NCBI GenBank assembly: GCA_030847615.1
Contig: JAUMIR010000004.1
Location: forward strand, 104,670,001-104,734,000
DNA: 64,000 nucleotides
Reading direction: 5' to 3'
Source of the DNA: Gambelia wislizenii
Taxonomy: Eukaryota > Chordata > Lepidosauria > Squamata > Crotaphytidae
Part shown: positions 12,849 to 24,765 of the stretch, in pieces
Numbering within the stretch: position 1 is the stretch's first letter
Layout of the letters: every line of letters begins with the position of its first letter
Notes under the pieces: model-generated
Seen by the model: the letters and a program-made list of their open reading frames with translations, nothing else
What the model was told of the DNA's origin: nothing
The model's database searches: none
Position numbers and translations under genes: made by a program

Positions 12849-13072
12849 TAGTTGTTTGAGCATTGGACTATTACTTTGGAGACCAGGGTTTCAATCCCCG
12901 CTCAGCCATGGAAACCCACTGGGTGACCTTGGTCAAGTCACACTCTCTCTGCCTCAGAGGAAAGCAAAGGCAAATCCCCCATGAACAAATCTTTCCAAGA
13001 AAACCCCATGATAAGTTCACTTTAGGGTCATGATAAGTCAGAAATAACTTGAAGGCACACAACAATAACAAT
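12849..13072 (+). repeat. tRNA-derived SINE, 5' end shortened
   Basis: Same family as the copy at 2,031. The A-box region is lost, the B-box-like GGTTTCAATCC is at 12,887-12,897, the body is intact, and the tail reads GAAGGCACACAACAATAAC. It is diverged and presumably inactive. Confidence 0.85.
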
Positions 13073-13965
13073 GCAGAATTTTGTATACCATGGTAATTTT
13101 CTTTGAAAGTTGATGATTTTACAACGATGTCAAAACAGTGATACCATCAATAAAGACAAACACATATGAAAAATAGTTTGGTCCCATGACTCTTTCCAGA
13201 CCACCAGGCCCCATTAATTTTTACCATTTCCCCCCATCCATTGGCCTTGAGGTGGTATCATGTACACTCAGCACTAGGTAATGAAGAATAATGAGCTGTT
13301 ATATAAAAAGCTGCAGACAATCTGTCCCCATATCCCAAAGGAAGGAACACAAGATCACATGGGTACAGCAGAGATATAGACTATCTGAGATCAATGGCAT
13401 GAGTGGCTCAGGCTGGTGGCCATCTGTGGACCCCCTACCTTACAAACTGGAACCCAGGGGAATGAAAATATCATCTCAGCAGATTTAAAGTGCAGTGGGA
13501 TGATCCAGGATGATAATATGAAATAGTATGCCACCAGCTTACATTCCCTGGGAATTTTTTTTAAGCATGTGTCAGATGTATACATTTTACTATTTTTCTT
13601 TTGCATTTCAGTCTGTAAGGTTGTTTTTGTTTAAAGAGTTTAGCTCTTTCATTTCTCCCTTAAAGCCTGCATATCTAGAGTGTTCTTTCCCTTCTAACTG
13701 CCCTCCAAAAATACCTTGGACAGTTCTTCTTTTCTAAGGATGTGCTGTGTCATCCTTGATTGCCTGTATATCTTCTTCACATCTGCCTTCACATCCTCTC
13801 TAATCCTCTCCACCAGGGGCTCTTAAGCTTTTCTTTACCAGGCAACCCCTTTAAATATCATTTTTGTCATGGACCCCCAAGACAGTATGGTAAAGTGTTG
13901 CCTGTTCTCCTTTTCAATTCTTAAATGAAAGCAGTCAGATGCAGTTGTAGAAAGTAAAAACAGTA

Positions 13966-14263
13966 CAGGTCACCCCCTGTATCTGCAGGGGATACATTCC
14001 CAGATGTACCATTTATAAATGAAATTGTGGATAACAGTGAACCACTATAGAATACCATAGAATTGTGCTAGAGGACCTAGGAAATGCCTAGAGATGACAC
14101 CTCTCTAGGCACCTAGAGGTCCTCCAGAGTGAATCTATGGTCAATTTCTGCCAGAGGAGAACCTAGAGAGACCCTCCAGATGCCCAGAGAGACCTCCCCG
14201 CAAATCATGATTAAATGAAACCATGGTTACTGGTACCACAGATGCGGAGGGGGGGGCAACCTG
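13966..14263. mobile_element. pogo/Tc1-mariner-like MITE (298 bp)
   Basis: Begins CAGGTCACCCCCTGTATCTG and ends, inverted, with CAGGTTGCCCCCCCC. It is flanked on both sides by TA (13,964-13,965 and 14,264-14,265), the target duplication typical of Tc1/mariner/pogo elements. It has no ORF, and the interior is partly self-complementary around TAGAGG/CCTCTA motifs. Confidence 0.7.
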
Positions 14264-14550
14264 TAAATATTTGAGTTAAACATGAACTTCCTGATTTCCA
14301 GCTCCCAAACCCTATTCTGTTTTCCTAACTGGTCTTCACTTTGTCTCTGACTGCCCTAGCTCTTTTACAGACCAGACTCTAGCTTATATCCTTTCCCCCC
14401 ACAATAGGCCTCCCCTCCCTTTGACTGGCTGGTTCTACCCAGGCTTGGCCAGTTTCTCACTTCACAGGGAACATTGCAAACAGCATACTAGATTTTGTTA
14501 TCTGTTCTTTCAAGTTGTTTTGGCTAATGATCAGAGTCCAAGGACATGCT

Positions 14551-14716
14551 TTCTTGGCCAGATTTCTTCACAGGAAGTTTACCATTACTTTCCTCTGAGG
14601 CTAAGAGAGTCTAAATTACATAAGGTCATGCTAGGGGGTTCTGTGGCTGAATGGGGATTCATACCTGGGTCTCCTGGAGTCCTAGTCCACCACTTAAACC
14701 ATCACTATGATGGCTC
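14551..14716 (-). repeat. tRNA-derived SINE fragment, minus strand
   Basis: On the minus strand it carries the SINE 5' region (CTAGGACTCCAGGAGACC, then the CATGACC..TTAGACTCTC body). It lies directly before another minus-strand copy at 14,727, so this is a tandem pair or two independent insertions. Confidence 0.65.
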
Positions 14717-14726
14717 TAAAATATAG

Positions 14727-14900
14727 GGGTTTCTTGGCAAGGTTCACCCACAGGAGGTTTCCCATTGCTTTTCCTTTTGGGCTGAGAGAGTGTGGCTTGT
14801 GCAAGGTCACCCCATGGGTTTGCATAGCTGAGTGGGGATTCAAACCTGATCCACAAGAGTCTTAATCTAACACTCAAAATACTACACCACTTTGGCTCTC
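14727..14900 (-). repeat. tRNA-derived SINE, minus strand
   Basis: Read on the minus strand it starts GAGAGCCAAAGTGGTGTAGT (tRNA-like head), includes a degenerate B box near GGTTTGAATCC, and runs into AAACCCATGGGGTGACCTTG. The 3' tail is missing. Confidence 0.75.
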
Positions 14901-16395
14901 AATTTTTATGCAATTTGCCTTGCCTAAGGGTATAAAGGAAAATAGTAAATCAATATGCTTTAGGTTACCAAGAATCTTTTGTTTAGGGCAGGGGAGAGCA
15001 ACTTGTGGCCCTCCCAGCGTTGTTGGTGTCAGGGGATAATAGGCCACTCAATCCCCAGCAGAAGCCCCAAAACTGTCTCAGTAGACTCAGTAGCAACCCG
15101 CTCCCAAGAATACTCACACACAGAGTGTTTGACATCCAAATAAGCAGGAGGCACTTTTATCTTCAAAAAATATATACAAATATTTACAATCCAAGGAGAA
15201 ACTGCTTCACCAGGCCTCAGCATTCACAGGAAGAAGAGAAGAGAGCTCTGTTCCAAGCCCTCCCATATACACAATAACAGGGTATTGGCTTACTCAATCA
15301 CATGATCTTACACGCTAATAAGAACCCTTCTTCTGTAGCTAAGGTAGACTAGGCAGTTCATGGAGTCAGCCATTTTGACTTAGCATGACTCTGCAGTTTG
15401 TTTGGCCATTTTAAAATGGAGTTTAACTCCTGACAGTTGGGAGTACCGAAGAGGCCTAGCCGATGTAGCTAACAGTGTGGAATGATGTGAGTTGTAGTCC
15501 AACAACAGCATGGAGGATGGTGTAGCTACAGGGATATAATCCCATTCTACCCTCCCTATCCCATTAGATTTTTTCAGTTCACAAATTTCTAACATTGTAT
15601 AAACTTAAAACTTCAGTTGAACATTCAAGTATCCAAAGAAAAGGGGCTGGCAAAGTTACAAAGGGAAGGCAAACATAGCAAAAATGAGTTCTATATGTGA
15701 ATGATTTTCAATATTTCACTCTCGTTTGAGCTAGAAATTGGGGGGGGGGCTGAAGGAATATTTCACGGGGAGAGAGAATTCTTATCTGGTGGGGCAATGC
15801 CATCTCTTTTGCCCCTTCCCAGTAGCTATACCCCGGAGGCCACAAGTCACTTAAGGCAGGGGTGGGTAACTGTGGAAAGCTAGGGGGACACCCAAGAGAC
15901 CTTGGAGGGCTACACTCCACACCACATCTACTCCCACAAAACAATCATCAATGTTTTTCCCCCAAATGCCCCAAATATCTTATAGGGGACATATGGGCAT
16001 TCTAACTATGTTTTGAGGTCAATTGTACTGTAGCCATCCATCTGTGCCTGCCTACAACAAGCAAGGTATACAGCTGCTGCTACCAGAATCACTTACTGAG
16101 AAAATGTGGATAGCAAAACAGAAAAAAAAGAGGGGAGCAGCTAAGCCTATCCCATCAGCTACCCCACCATATTTAAAAAGCATGGACCTATACATTTGGC
16201 CACCAAAATGGAATGTGAGGCATACCTGACCTAGTTTTCTCATTTTATATGTACATATTGTTGGCTTTGAATTTTAAAAATGCTGAAACATGTTGAATTG
16301 CTCTTCTTTCTTTTTTGTGGCATAGGAATCTATCTATATTTTGTCCATGCTATTATGCCTTTGGTGCCAAATGTTAAAGAGGTAATGCTTACGAA
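14901..16395. other. No gene recognised
   Basis: Repeat debris only, including a diverged foldback repeat near 15,435-15,500 and a G-run near 15,740. No recognisable coding domain. Confidence 0.5.
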
Positions 16396-16399
16396 TACG

Positions 16400-16614
16400 T
16401 GTGTGTGTGTGTACACCATCAAGTTGCCTCTTGACTTACAGGGACCCCATGAATTTCTTCAGGTTTTCTTAAGCAAGGAATAATCAGAGGTGGTTTTGCC
16501 AGTTCCATCCTCTGAAATATAGCTTATAGCACCTGCTATTTGTTGATGGTCTCCCATTCAAGTAATAAACAGGGCTGACCCAGCTTACCTTCCAAGATCA
16601 TATGGGATCTGGTG
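16400..16614 (-). repeat. 5S-rRNA-derived SINE, minus strand
   Basis: The minus-strand 5' end (16,614 to about 16,549) resembles the 5S rRNA internal promoter: ATCTTGGAAGGTAAGCTGGG followed by TTATTACTTGAATGGGAGACC. The remainder (TATTTCAGAGGATGG..., CAAGTTGCCTCTTGACTTAC read on the plus strand) is a SINE body and tail. This is the architecture of the 5S-headed SINEs known from squamates. It is not a functional 5S gene because the 3' half of 5S is absent. Confidence 0.75.
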
Positions 16615-17755
16615 TGTTTAAGGTATTTATACATTGTTTATTGAGGTATACCTGTACTTACATTTTTGCTCACCTTAGCATACTGCATGTGCTACACTTC
16701 GTAAAGACTTATCATCCTCTTAGTTACCATATAGGTCTAATCTCAAAACATCTGTGAACACTCCAAATTACCTTCAACTTCCTGAATCGGGTTTCCCCCT
16801 AATTTTTTATTCAGCCTCTCACTGAACTAAGCATATTATTTTCAAATGAGATGTTGCAGATCCAAGCTAAGAAACTCATAATTTCATGTGACGACATGCA
16901 GGGCATCTTTAATTTTGTTTTTGAAGAGAATATAATTTAGTATTGCTCTTGCACAAGCAAAGTACTGAAGAACACCCTGTTCTCTTGACCAATATAACAA
17001 GCAACTCGTTTGTGTGAGATAAAAATCTTTGCATAAAGTAAGGTGCCAGATACTTCCTGGCTTTCCAACATACAGATATTTTAACTGTGAGGCGGGGGAA
17101 TGAGCATCAGCAACATTCTTAACAGGCAGGTATCCCATGTAACCCAAGTCACTGGACTACATGACACCCCCCATCTGCCTCCATCCTTTTTTGTACCCAT
17201 AATAAAATGTCCAGAAGAAGGAAAATCAAGATGGCAGTATACATTGGCTAAGACATGGCACTGTCAGATGTATGAGTAACTATGATGACAAACCTTTGTC
17301 ATTGTAGTGATGTCTGATGATTCCATCCCCAAAAACCTATTTTCAGCCTGGCAATGCCCCACCTGAGGGGTTTCCAAGGTGCTGCAGATCAAGGCACTGG
17401 GAGATGATGGTTGACATTCAATATTACAATTACAGGATTCTGTTTTTTTAAATTTATTTTATTTCAAAAACATTATATAGAATACAAAAAAAAAAGCTTC
17501 CTTCTCCAACTGTTTTGAAACTTGCTCCATATTATGTTACAGATTTTCCTTCATAGTATCTTATTATTGTTACTTCACAATTGTAATCCAAATACAATAT
17601 AATATAAATTTATAAAAAATTACAGTCCTCGCGGTATCTCCAACAATAGACCTAACCAATTAATGGTCTAATAGCCATTTGCAATTACTGGATTCATAAC
17701 CTAGAGTTACAGATATGTAACTGCTCTGTATTCAGTAAGACTACATAAATGCCAC
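16615..17755. other. No gene recognised
   Basis: AT-rich sequence with a T-rich/A-rich patch around 17,440-17,500. Nothing recognisable. Confidence 0.5.
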
Positions 17756-18025
17756 CCCAGCCCACCTTAAGAGCCAGCAACTTGATCAAGCAAAGGAAGT
17801 CCATTCAGCTTCCAATCAATATGCAAGGAAGATGACATTTCCTCCCCCACCTTGCCAGTGAATGAGGCTGTAACAATCAGAAGCAGGGTTCCTGTTGCCT
17901 ATTCTTGTCACAGCCTTGCTCACTGGTAGGAGAGGGATGGAAACACCAACCTCCTTGTATCCCAATCAGAAACTAAACAGACCTCCTTCACCCAATCTGG
18001 TTACTGGCTCTTAAGATGGGCCAGG
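17756..18025. mobile_element. Palindromic (foldback) MITE
   Basis: The left arm, beginning CCCACCTTAAGAGCCAGC, is matched by an inverted right arm ending GCTCTTAAGATGGGCC. Complementarity, with mismatches, continues inward (CCAGTGAATGAGGCTGT versus the inverse of CACAGCCTTGCTCACTGG) almost to the centre. No ORF. It is a non-autonomous foldback element; its superfamily is unknown. Confidence 0.6.
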
Positions 18026-19183
18026 AGATGTTACTTAGTTACACATGCATTACTAAGTACCTGATGTAGAATTTTGGCAAAGACCTACAGGGCTCCTCTG
18101 GTTGTAAGGTGTACTCAGAACAGGCAGTTGAAGAGACTTCTCAGAGTTCTGCTGCAACTGCTTCTCTCAATTCACACTGCAACCAGGAGGGCATTAGACA
18201 CATCATTTTCCAGACCCCTGATTTGCAGCACATTGGAAACCCTTTGGCTGGGGTGCCGCCTGGCTGCAAAGGTAGTTTTTTGCGGTCATGTTTGGTCAGT
18301 AACAACTGTAAATCTGAATCCCTAGCAGTTATGAGAGTGTAAATCCAATTTACGATCTCATAACCCTGAACACTATGTCAGTTTCTTTCTCTATCCCTAA
18401 TCTCTAGTATTCAGGAAAAATAGAATAAGGAGAATACAGGGGGGGAAATCAAATGTTGTTTTCATCCAAGCTGCCTCTGATCTCGAGGGAAGACTTTGTC
18501 CTCTGGTGCTGCCAAGCTGGCTCTGTTCACCAGAATTAAATTCACAATTAGAAATAAAGTAACAGGATAAAACTGTGTGCGGTTTCCATGGCCACTTGGT
18601 TGTTTACTGTCTTTTTGGATCAATATGACAATATTAAAGACTTGCCAATTTGCCATCCAAACAAGCAGCAGATGTCTCATCTGACATAATAAAACTGTTC
18701 TGTGTGAGTGTTCATTTTTGACATAGTATGATAAAAGACATGGCCTGCAATCCCCATCAAGGAGCAAAAAAGTTTCAGAATTGCGACTCCCAGTTTCTAT
18801 TGAGAGCTGTCTCTACTGGTGGTGTTCCTTGCTGAGCACAACTACATTTCAGCAGTGTTTTGGAGAGTCCTTTAGGAATGGAATGCAGATAGGTTTAACT
18901 TGTATGCTATCATTTATTTTGTATCTTCATCCAAACTCCTATCCAGGGGCCCATCTACACAAAGGGAAAAAATCCAAAGTACCTTGTAGTATTGCCATCT
19001 CGCAGCAGCAGTGACATATCTAAACATTTTTTTCTGGACTCTGAAGCCTCCATAAGCCTCGCATTCCTGATGGTGGTTGCAACTGATTTACTCGCATTAG
19101 TTTTTCACTGCCACTATTCTTTTTTTTTTAAAGTCATCCCAAGGTTTTTCTGGTGTGATAGAGTGATTTTCCAATTTTATAGG

Positions 19184-20040
19184 CTATTTTTTTCTTTCTC
19201 TGGCTTTTCTTCGCAAATGAAGATTCAGGAAGGACTCATCCCGTGCTTCCTGCAAGCGCGCTGATGACTGAAAAGGCCAATCCAAGATAAACAAGTCCAG
19301 TTGCAGAAAGCACAGCAGAAGGTCTCCTTAGGTGATGTTTCCGGGTTGTGATTCTTTCTGCATTGTCGTTTCTCTTCAAATCTTGTTCGGTGTGAGTTCT
19401 CAAATAAGGCTGCAGTATTGTGGATAGTGCGTCTCCATGCCTTCCGATGTGAGGCCAGGGCAGACCATTGTTGGTGATCAATTTGGCCGAGCCTGAGATC
19501 TTGTTTCAGGGAGTCCTTGTATCACTTTTTTGGAGTGCCCCTCTTACGCTGACCTGTGGCGAGTTCACCGTAGAGTACTATTTTTGGGAGGCAATGGTCC
19601 TCCATCCTAGAAACGTGTCCTGCCCAGCACAGCTGTGTTCTCAATATCATGGCCTCAATGCTGGTGATCCCTGTTTGCTCAAGGACAGCAACATTCATCA
19701 CATAGTCAGTCCAGTGTATATTTAGGATTGTGCATATACAGCGCTGATGAAAGCATTCGAGGAGTCGTAAGTGGTGGCAATAGGTGACCCATGTTTCAGA
19801 TCCATAAAGGAGAATAGACAGTACAATGGCTCTATACACACTGCTTTTTGTGCTTCGCCTCAGGTGTTTATTGCTCCAGACTCTTTTGTGAAGTCTTCCA
19901 AATGCAGGATATGCCTTTGCTAATCTGTGATCGATCTCTTTGTCAATCTTGGCATCTGAGGAGATGATGCTTCCCAGGTAGGTGAACTGCTGAACAGACT
20001 TGCTCTTAAAGCAGTGTTTGGACCTACTTATCAGGTCCAA
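19184..20040 (-). pseudogene. LINE 3' half (RT C-terminus, zinc finger, 3' UTR), copy B
   Basis: The minus strand encodes the post-catalytic part of a non-LTR RT ORF, from F-T-Y-L-G-S-I-I-S-S-D (about 20,000) through L-L-Y-G-S-E-T-W and S-I-E-A-M-I-L-R-T-Q-L. After one stop it continues to a CCHC finger (F-C-x-x-F-C ... F-S-H-Q-R-A-C) and a terminator at 19,225-19,227. The short 3' UTR has the stem-loop region 19,209-19,222 and an A/G-rich tail. It is joined head to head with the inverted 5' portion at 20,041. ATTATAGG-type flanks (TTATAGG at 19,177-19,183 and 21,171-21,177) look like the target duplication. Confidence 0.85.
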
Positions 20041-21170
20041 AGCTCCTTATACAGTCCAGATTGCCAAACATTAATTACTGATAAAGCCTCCATCCTGAAT
20101 CGATGGGCTGAACATTTTCAAAGTTCTTTAGTGCCAACCGAGTAGTCCAAGGCTCAGCTATCCAACATATGATACAAAAACCGATGAAAAATGAATTGGA
20201 CATAGCTCCCACTTTGGAAAAGACCCTTAAGGCCATATAGTAGATGAAAAATGGCAAGGCAGCTGGGATTGATGGAATCCCACCTGAAGTTTGGAAACAC
20301 GGAGGTCATGCACTCCACAATAAATTCCACAAACTCCTTGTGAATTGCTGGGAAAAAGGGGAACTGCCATCAGATCTCCGAGATGCAAAGGAGCAAAATC
20401 CGATTGCTCAAACTATCGAGGCATAACACTGCTCTCTATTGCTGGAAAAATCCTTGCAAGGATACTCCTGAACAGATTAGTTCCTGCTGTTGCAGAAGAA
20501 CTTCTTCCTGAAAGCCAATGTGGCTTCAGAGCCAATAGGAGTACTACAGATATGGTATTTGCCCTTAGACAACTGCAAGAAAAATGTAGGGAACAGAACA
20601 AGGGTCTCTATGTAACATTTGAAGACCTCACCAAAGCCTTCGACATTGTGAGTAATAAAGGTCTGTGGCAGATCCTGGAAAGACTAGGATGTCCCCCCAA
20701 ATTCCTTAAAATGATTATCTTGGTACACAAGGGCCAGCGCAGTCAAGTCAGATATGGTGATGCTCTTTCAGAGCCCTTTCTAATAACTAATGGAGTGAAG
20801 CAAGGTTGTGTTCTTGCTCCAACTTTATTTACAATCTTCTTCAGTATGATGCTCCAAAGGACTACAGCAGAGCTTGAAGAAGACGACAGCATCTATATAC
20901 ATTACCATACTAATGGTAGCTTGTTTAACTTAAGCCATCTGAGGACTCACACTAAGACTCTAAACTATCTAGTCTGTGAGCTGCTCTTCGCTGATGCTGC
21001 TGCCCTTGTTGCTCACACAGAAGCAGCTCTGCAGCACCTAACATCCTGCTTTGCAACAGCTGCAGAACTGTTTGGGCTAGAAGTCAACCTGAAGAAAACA
21101 GAAGTTCTTTACCAGCCTGCACCACAGGACGAACACCACCATCCCCACATTGCTGTCGGCAAAAAAAAAA
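20041..21170 (+). pseudogene. LINE reverse transcriptase core, inverted 5' part of copy B
   Basis: The plus strand encodes the fingers/palm of the same RT: G-K-A-A-G-I-D-G-I-P near 20,250, then (after a frameshift near 20,395) N-Y-R-G-I-T-L-L, L-P-E-S-Q-C-G-F, L-T-K-A-F-D and G-V-K-Q-G-C-V-L-A-P. The catalytic box reads F-A-D-A-A, so the second aspartate of the usual F-A-D-D is lost and the enzyme must be dead. The protein breaks off at I-A-V-G just before an A-run, precisely where the minus-strand half resumes (S-V-Q-Q-F-T-Y-L-G). It has several stops upstream of 20,244. Confidence 0.88.
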
Positions 21171-21534
21171 TTATAGGACAGCAAAACAGAAAATATTCTT
21201 CCTGTTTTATCACATTAGTGAGTGATCACTAAGATGAAAATCCAACATGGCAGCAGCGGGCAAGCCCTGCCCCCACTCTCGCCCAGCCAATCAGCTTTGT
21301 GCTTTCCTTCAAATTTTTTGTTGTTCAATAGGCCAAACAAGCAGGAATGTGCACCCCCCCCTCATGGTTTTTGAAAAAGTATGGCAAAATCTGTGAAGGC
21401 TTTTACCCCATTGTTTTTTTGCTGTTTTGCCCCCTCCTTCCGAATAGTGTGGATTGGTGCTGGATCCCATTTAGACAGGTAGGATTCCCAGCAAATTCTA
21501 TGAGGGGTATTTTCACCATTTAGACGGGCCCCTG

Positions 21535-23410
21535 CTCTTTCCCAAAAGGAGAGTAACAATGGCTGGAATTCACTATCACAGTTATAGATGCATAACCTCA
21601 AGTTATGCATCCATAACTGATTCATATTCATTGGTCCCTATGTACTCACAATCATGGCACTATTGCCACAATCATAAAAGCCCACCAATCCTGCTTTATC
21701 AGGCAGCAGATAAAGAGAGCAATGGAGATTTGTTCTCCTATTGATCAGGATGCAGCAGACTGACCTTTCCATTCCCTTCTGCCAGCAATCTCCAGTGTGA
21801 GGAGGAATTGCAACGGGGATACTGATTCTGACTGTTGCACCAGAGATTGATGAAAACATGAGTCTGCTGCATCATGTTTGAGAGGAGAACTGGTCCCCAT
21901 CACTGTCAGTGACTGCTGTCCAGTAAAGGAGGATTGGTGGGGGTGGGGGATGGCTTCAGGCCAGGAGACAGTTAACTAAGTAGCTGCTTTAGGATCTCGA
22001 CCAATAATTTTTAAAAAATATCATTATTTTCATAATTTATATAGAACGTTTTGAGTGTTCAGAGTTCTATTACAGTAATCCTTTCAACAGCCCTGAACAA
22101 TTGCAAATGTCCAGATTTATATCTAAGCAAATCCTCAGTGGAGAAAAGGATGGGAAGCCATGGTAAACATCACCTTGTCTGAATTTGGCACAGGGTTGTA
22201 TCTCATTGTCAGCCAATCTTACTAGTTTACAAATGGGAGCCAGCCTTTTGGTACATAGTAGTTACCAAATTCTATGGGATGATCATAGACACCACTCCAT
22301 TTGGTATTTATAATAATGCAATAAAAGGTACATTCCACCCCAAAAGCCAAGTAAGCACTGATTGGAGGAAAGCAGTATCCTATTATCTGGAAGTAGTACT
22401 GGGGTTCAAAAGTAAGCCATTTAAAAAAAAAAATCAAATGACCAATGACTATAATACTTGTCATGTTTAACACACATATACACCAACATTCCTGATGGAA
22501 CTGACAGGGCCATCAGAATTATTTGCCACATAGATTAGGAACACTGTGATTATAAGTGTTCAGACTTTTCTCATAGATGTCAATGAAAGCATGGAAACCC
22601 ATTATAGTCCAGATAGCTGAAGATGAGAGCATGGATTAGAGACTCATTATGGTGGTAATCTATGTGGGAGATAACTTTTTATGGCTGTAAAGAAAAACAT
22701 TTGCAACAAGGAGTCATTTTTAGGTGACATTCCTGTTATGAAATTGAGAGTCACATACATGCTTGATTTGGGTATGATTTTTCTTCAGAGCAACAGGTCC
22801 ATGGCCCTACAAAAACCAATTTTCCCTGCTATAGTGATACGATGCATGTCAAGCTATGCTTCTAACACCCTGAATATTACTTTAGGCTGAACGTGCTTGA
22901 GTCTTCAAGATATCAAATTACTGCAAGTGCAGGATAATTCAGTCTCCTGATTTGACAGTAGCTAGCACAAGATGTACTGCCTGCATTGCTGGCTTCCAAC
23001 AGTGCCAGAGAGAGAAGTGGGAGGAGGGGAGGGAGGGAGGGAGGGAGATTGTATCTTGGGACCCAGTGGGATGGGGAAGCAATTCACTTTACCCCAGGAC
23101 ATTTTTTATCTTCTCAGTTTAGCAGTCACTCAGAAGTATGAAGTGCTGTTGTCTGGACTTAGCTTTAACATGAAGTGATCTTGTGGAGAAACAGTTTGTG
23201 CTGCCAAGGATTCCTCAGTGCTGTACTGTAGTTATGCATGCATGTATATACACACCAAAAAAGAGTTTGAGGACTGGTGAATGATGCTCCATCCTACAGT
23301 CAGTTAAATAACAGCTGAAAGTGAGTAGGGGTTGTTGCTAATTGCCATCAAGTCAACTTTGACACATAGGAGGTTATAGGACATAGGAAAAAGTACCAGA
23401 GTAGAATGCC
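21535..23410. other. No gene recognised; one short palindrome
   Basis: A compact inverted repeat (CAGTTATAGATGCATAAC / GTTATGCATCCATAACTG) is at about 21,577-21,618. A GGGA repeat is at 23,025-23,046, and a SINE-tail-like scrap (TTGTTGCTAATTGCCATCAA) near 23,333. Otherwise nothing. Confidence 0.5.
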
Positions 23411-23622
23411 AAGACAACGTTCCTGTCCCACAAATGGGACCCAGTTTCACACAATGTCATGCTTGTTGCGTTCTGCTCTTGTACTTCTTCAGTTAGTAAG
23501 GCAGTGCTTTTCATTGGTGGAGCTCCCTGTCAATGAAAAGCACCGCCTTACTAACTGCAGAAGCACAGGAGCATGAGGACATGTGAAACAGGGTCTCATT
23601 TGTGGGACAGGAATGTCCTCCT
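23411..23622. mobile_element. Palindromic (foldback) element, about 210 bp
   Basis: Two long arms, TTCCTGTCCCACAAATGGGA... and its inverse ...TCATTTGTGGGACAGGAA, flank a short loop (GTGGAGCTCCCTG). Near the loop the arms are AGTTAGTAAGGCAGTGCTTT and the inverse AAAGCACCGCCTTACTAACT. No ORF. It is a MITE-like hairpin element. Confidence 0.65.
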
Positions 23623-23730
23623 GATGTTCTGCTCTGCTACTTTTTGGACGTTTCTGATAATCTCCATAGTGCCCCTGTAAATGACAGACTTTCAAGTAAC
23701 TCTACCATCAACAGCCCTGCTCAGATCTTG

Positions 23731-24175
23731 CTAACACAAAGCCTTGGCTTCCTTGATTGAGTCTATCCTTCTGGAATGTGGTCTTCCTCTATTCCTACTG
23801 CCTCCTATCTTACCAAGCATTATTGTCTTTTCTAGTGAGTTATGTCTTCTCATGCTGTGGCCAAAGTACAATATTCTCAGTTTAGTTATTTTGGCTTCTA
23901 GGCAGAGTTCAGGCTCAATTTGCTCTAGGACCCATTGATTTGTCTTTTTAGCAGTCCACAGTATCTGTAGAACTCTTCTCCAGTACCACATTTCAAATGA
24001 GTTCATTTTCTTTGTATCAGCTTACTTCATTGTCCAGCTTTTACAACCATACATAGAAATTGGAAATAAGGTGGCACGGACAATCCTAACTTTAGTGTTC
24101 AATGATGGAATATATCTTTACATTTGAGGATCTTGTCTAATTCCTTCATAGCTGCCCTTTTGAGTCCTAGAACTT
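23731..24175 (-). pseudogene. RTE/BovB-like LINE fragment, minus strand
   Basis: The minus-strand frame encodes W-Y-W-R-R-V-L-Q-I-L-W-T-A, then L-E-A-K-I-T-K-L-R and F-G-H-S-M-R-R with L-E-K-T-I-M-L-G-K. This is the characteristic C-terminal region of RTE/BovB reverse transcriptases. Upstream coding sequence extends with stops to about 24,175. Similar C-terminal pieces are at 51,740-51,850 and 52,755-53,000 (+). Confidence 0.75.
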
Positions 24176-24765
24176 TATCAGCTGAGGCTAAAATTGCACA
24201 ATTACGACGTCATGGTAGCACAAATGGGTTCCCACTATTGCACAATGCTGTAGTCCTCATGTGGTCACTGTGTGCTCCAGCTGCTAATAATGCATCCTTT
24301 TCAATTGATGGGACAAGCGATCCATCACTCTCAACATCACTTTTTCCACAGTATTGAAGAGCGTGTGAAATCATGTCTTATGAGATTACAGCGTGAATGG
24401 ATGGTCCTCTTTCCCCCATTCCTGTTCTCAGTGAGAAAACTTTTGGGTGAGAACATGAAAATGATCCACATGATGCTCTTTTAAAGAACTGTCCCATTTT
24501 ATTTGCACGTTTTTAGGTTTGTTTAAGTGTTTTGTGTTAACTTAGTTTGTAAATTAAGATTTGTTTTTTGTTTTTTTTAGTTTTTAAGTACACTCATGTC
24601 TTCTTGTAAGAACTGCCAAAAATCTCACCCATGCTAAATCACGGAAGCAAAATCCTGTCCTTAAAATGCTAGTGGTGGGTGTGCAATAATTCCATGGCAG
24701 TAGTATTTCACGATTACAGCAATGTGTGATAATAAGTGCAATAATGCCACTATCTTACCACTTTC
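24176..24765. other. No gene recognised
   Basis: Possible MITE: AATGCTGTAGTC-like motifs occur in inverted orientation near 24,245 and 24,720. The ends could not be fixed. Confidence 0.35.

Larger units (their letters stand above)
18944..21534. mobile_element. hAT-like non-autonomous element split by a LINE
   Basis: The left end CAGGGGCCCATCTACAC and the inverted right end CAGGGGCCCGTCTAAAT form terminal inverted repeats. Flanking 8-mers are CTCCTATC and CTCTTTCC (5 of 8 match), compatible with an old hAT duplication. The interior is interrupted by the LINE at 19,184-21,170. A second copy without the LINE, in the opposite orientation, lies at 30,543-31,143. It shares the interior with the ATCCAACATGGCAGCAG-type sequence, which confirms the continuity of this element across the LINE. 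Confidence 0.65.

Noticed and set aside
16549..16614. 5S rRNA gene
   Set aside because: Only part of 5S is present and it is fused to a SINE body.
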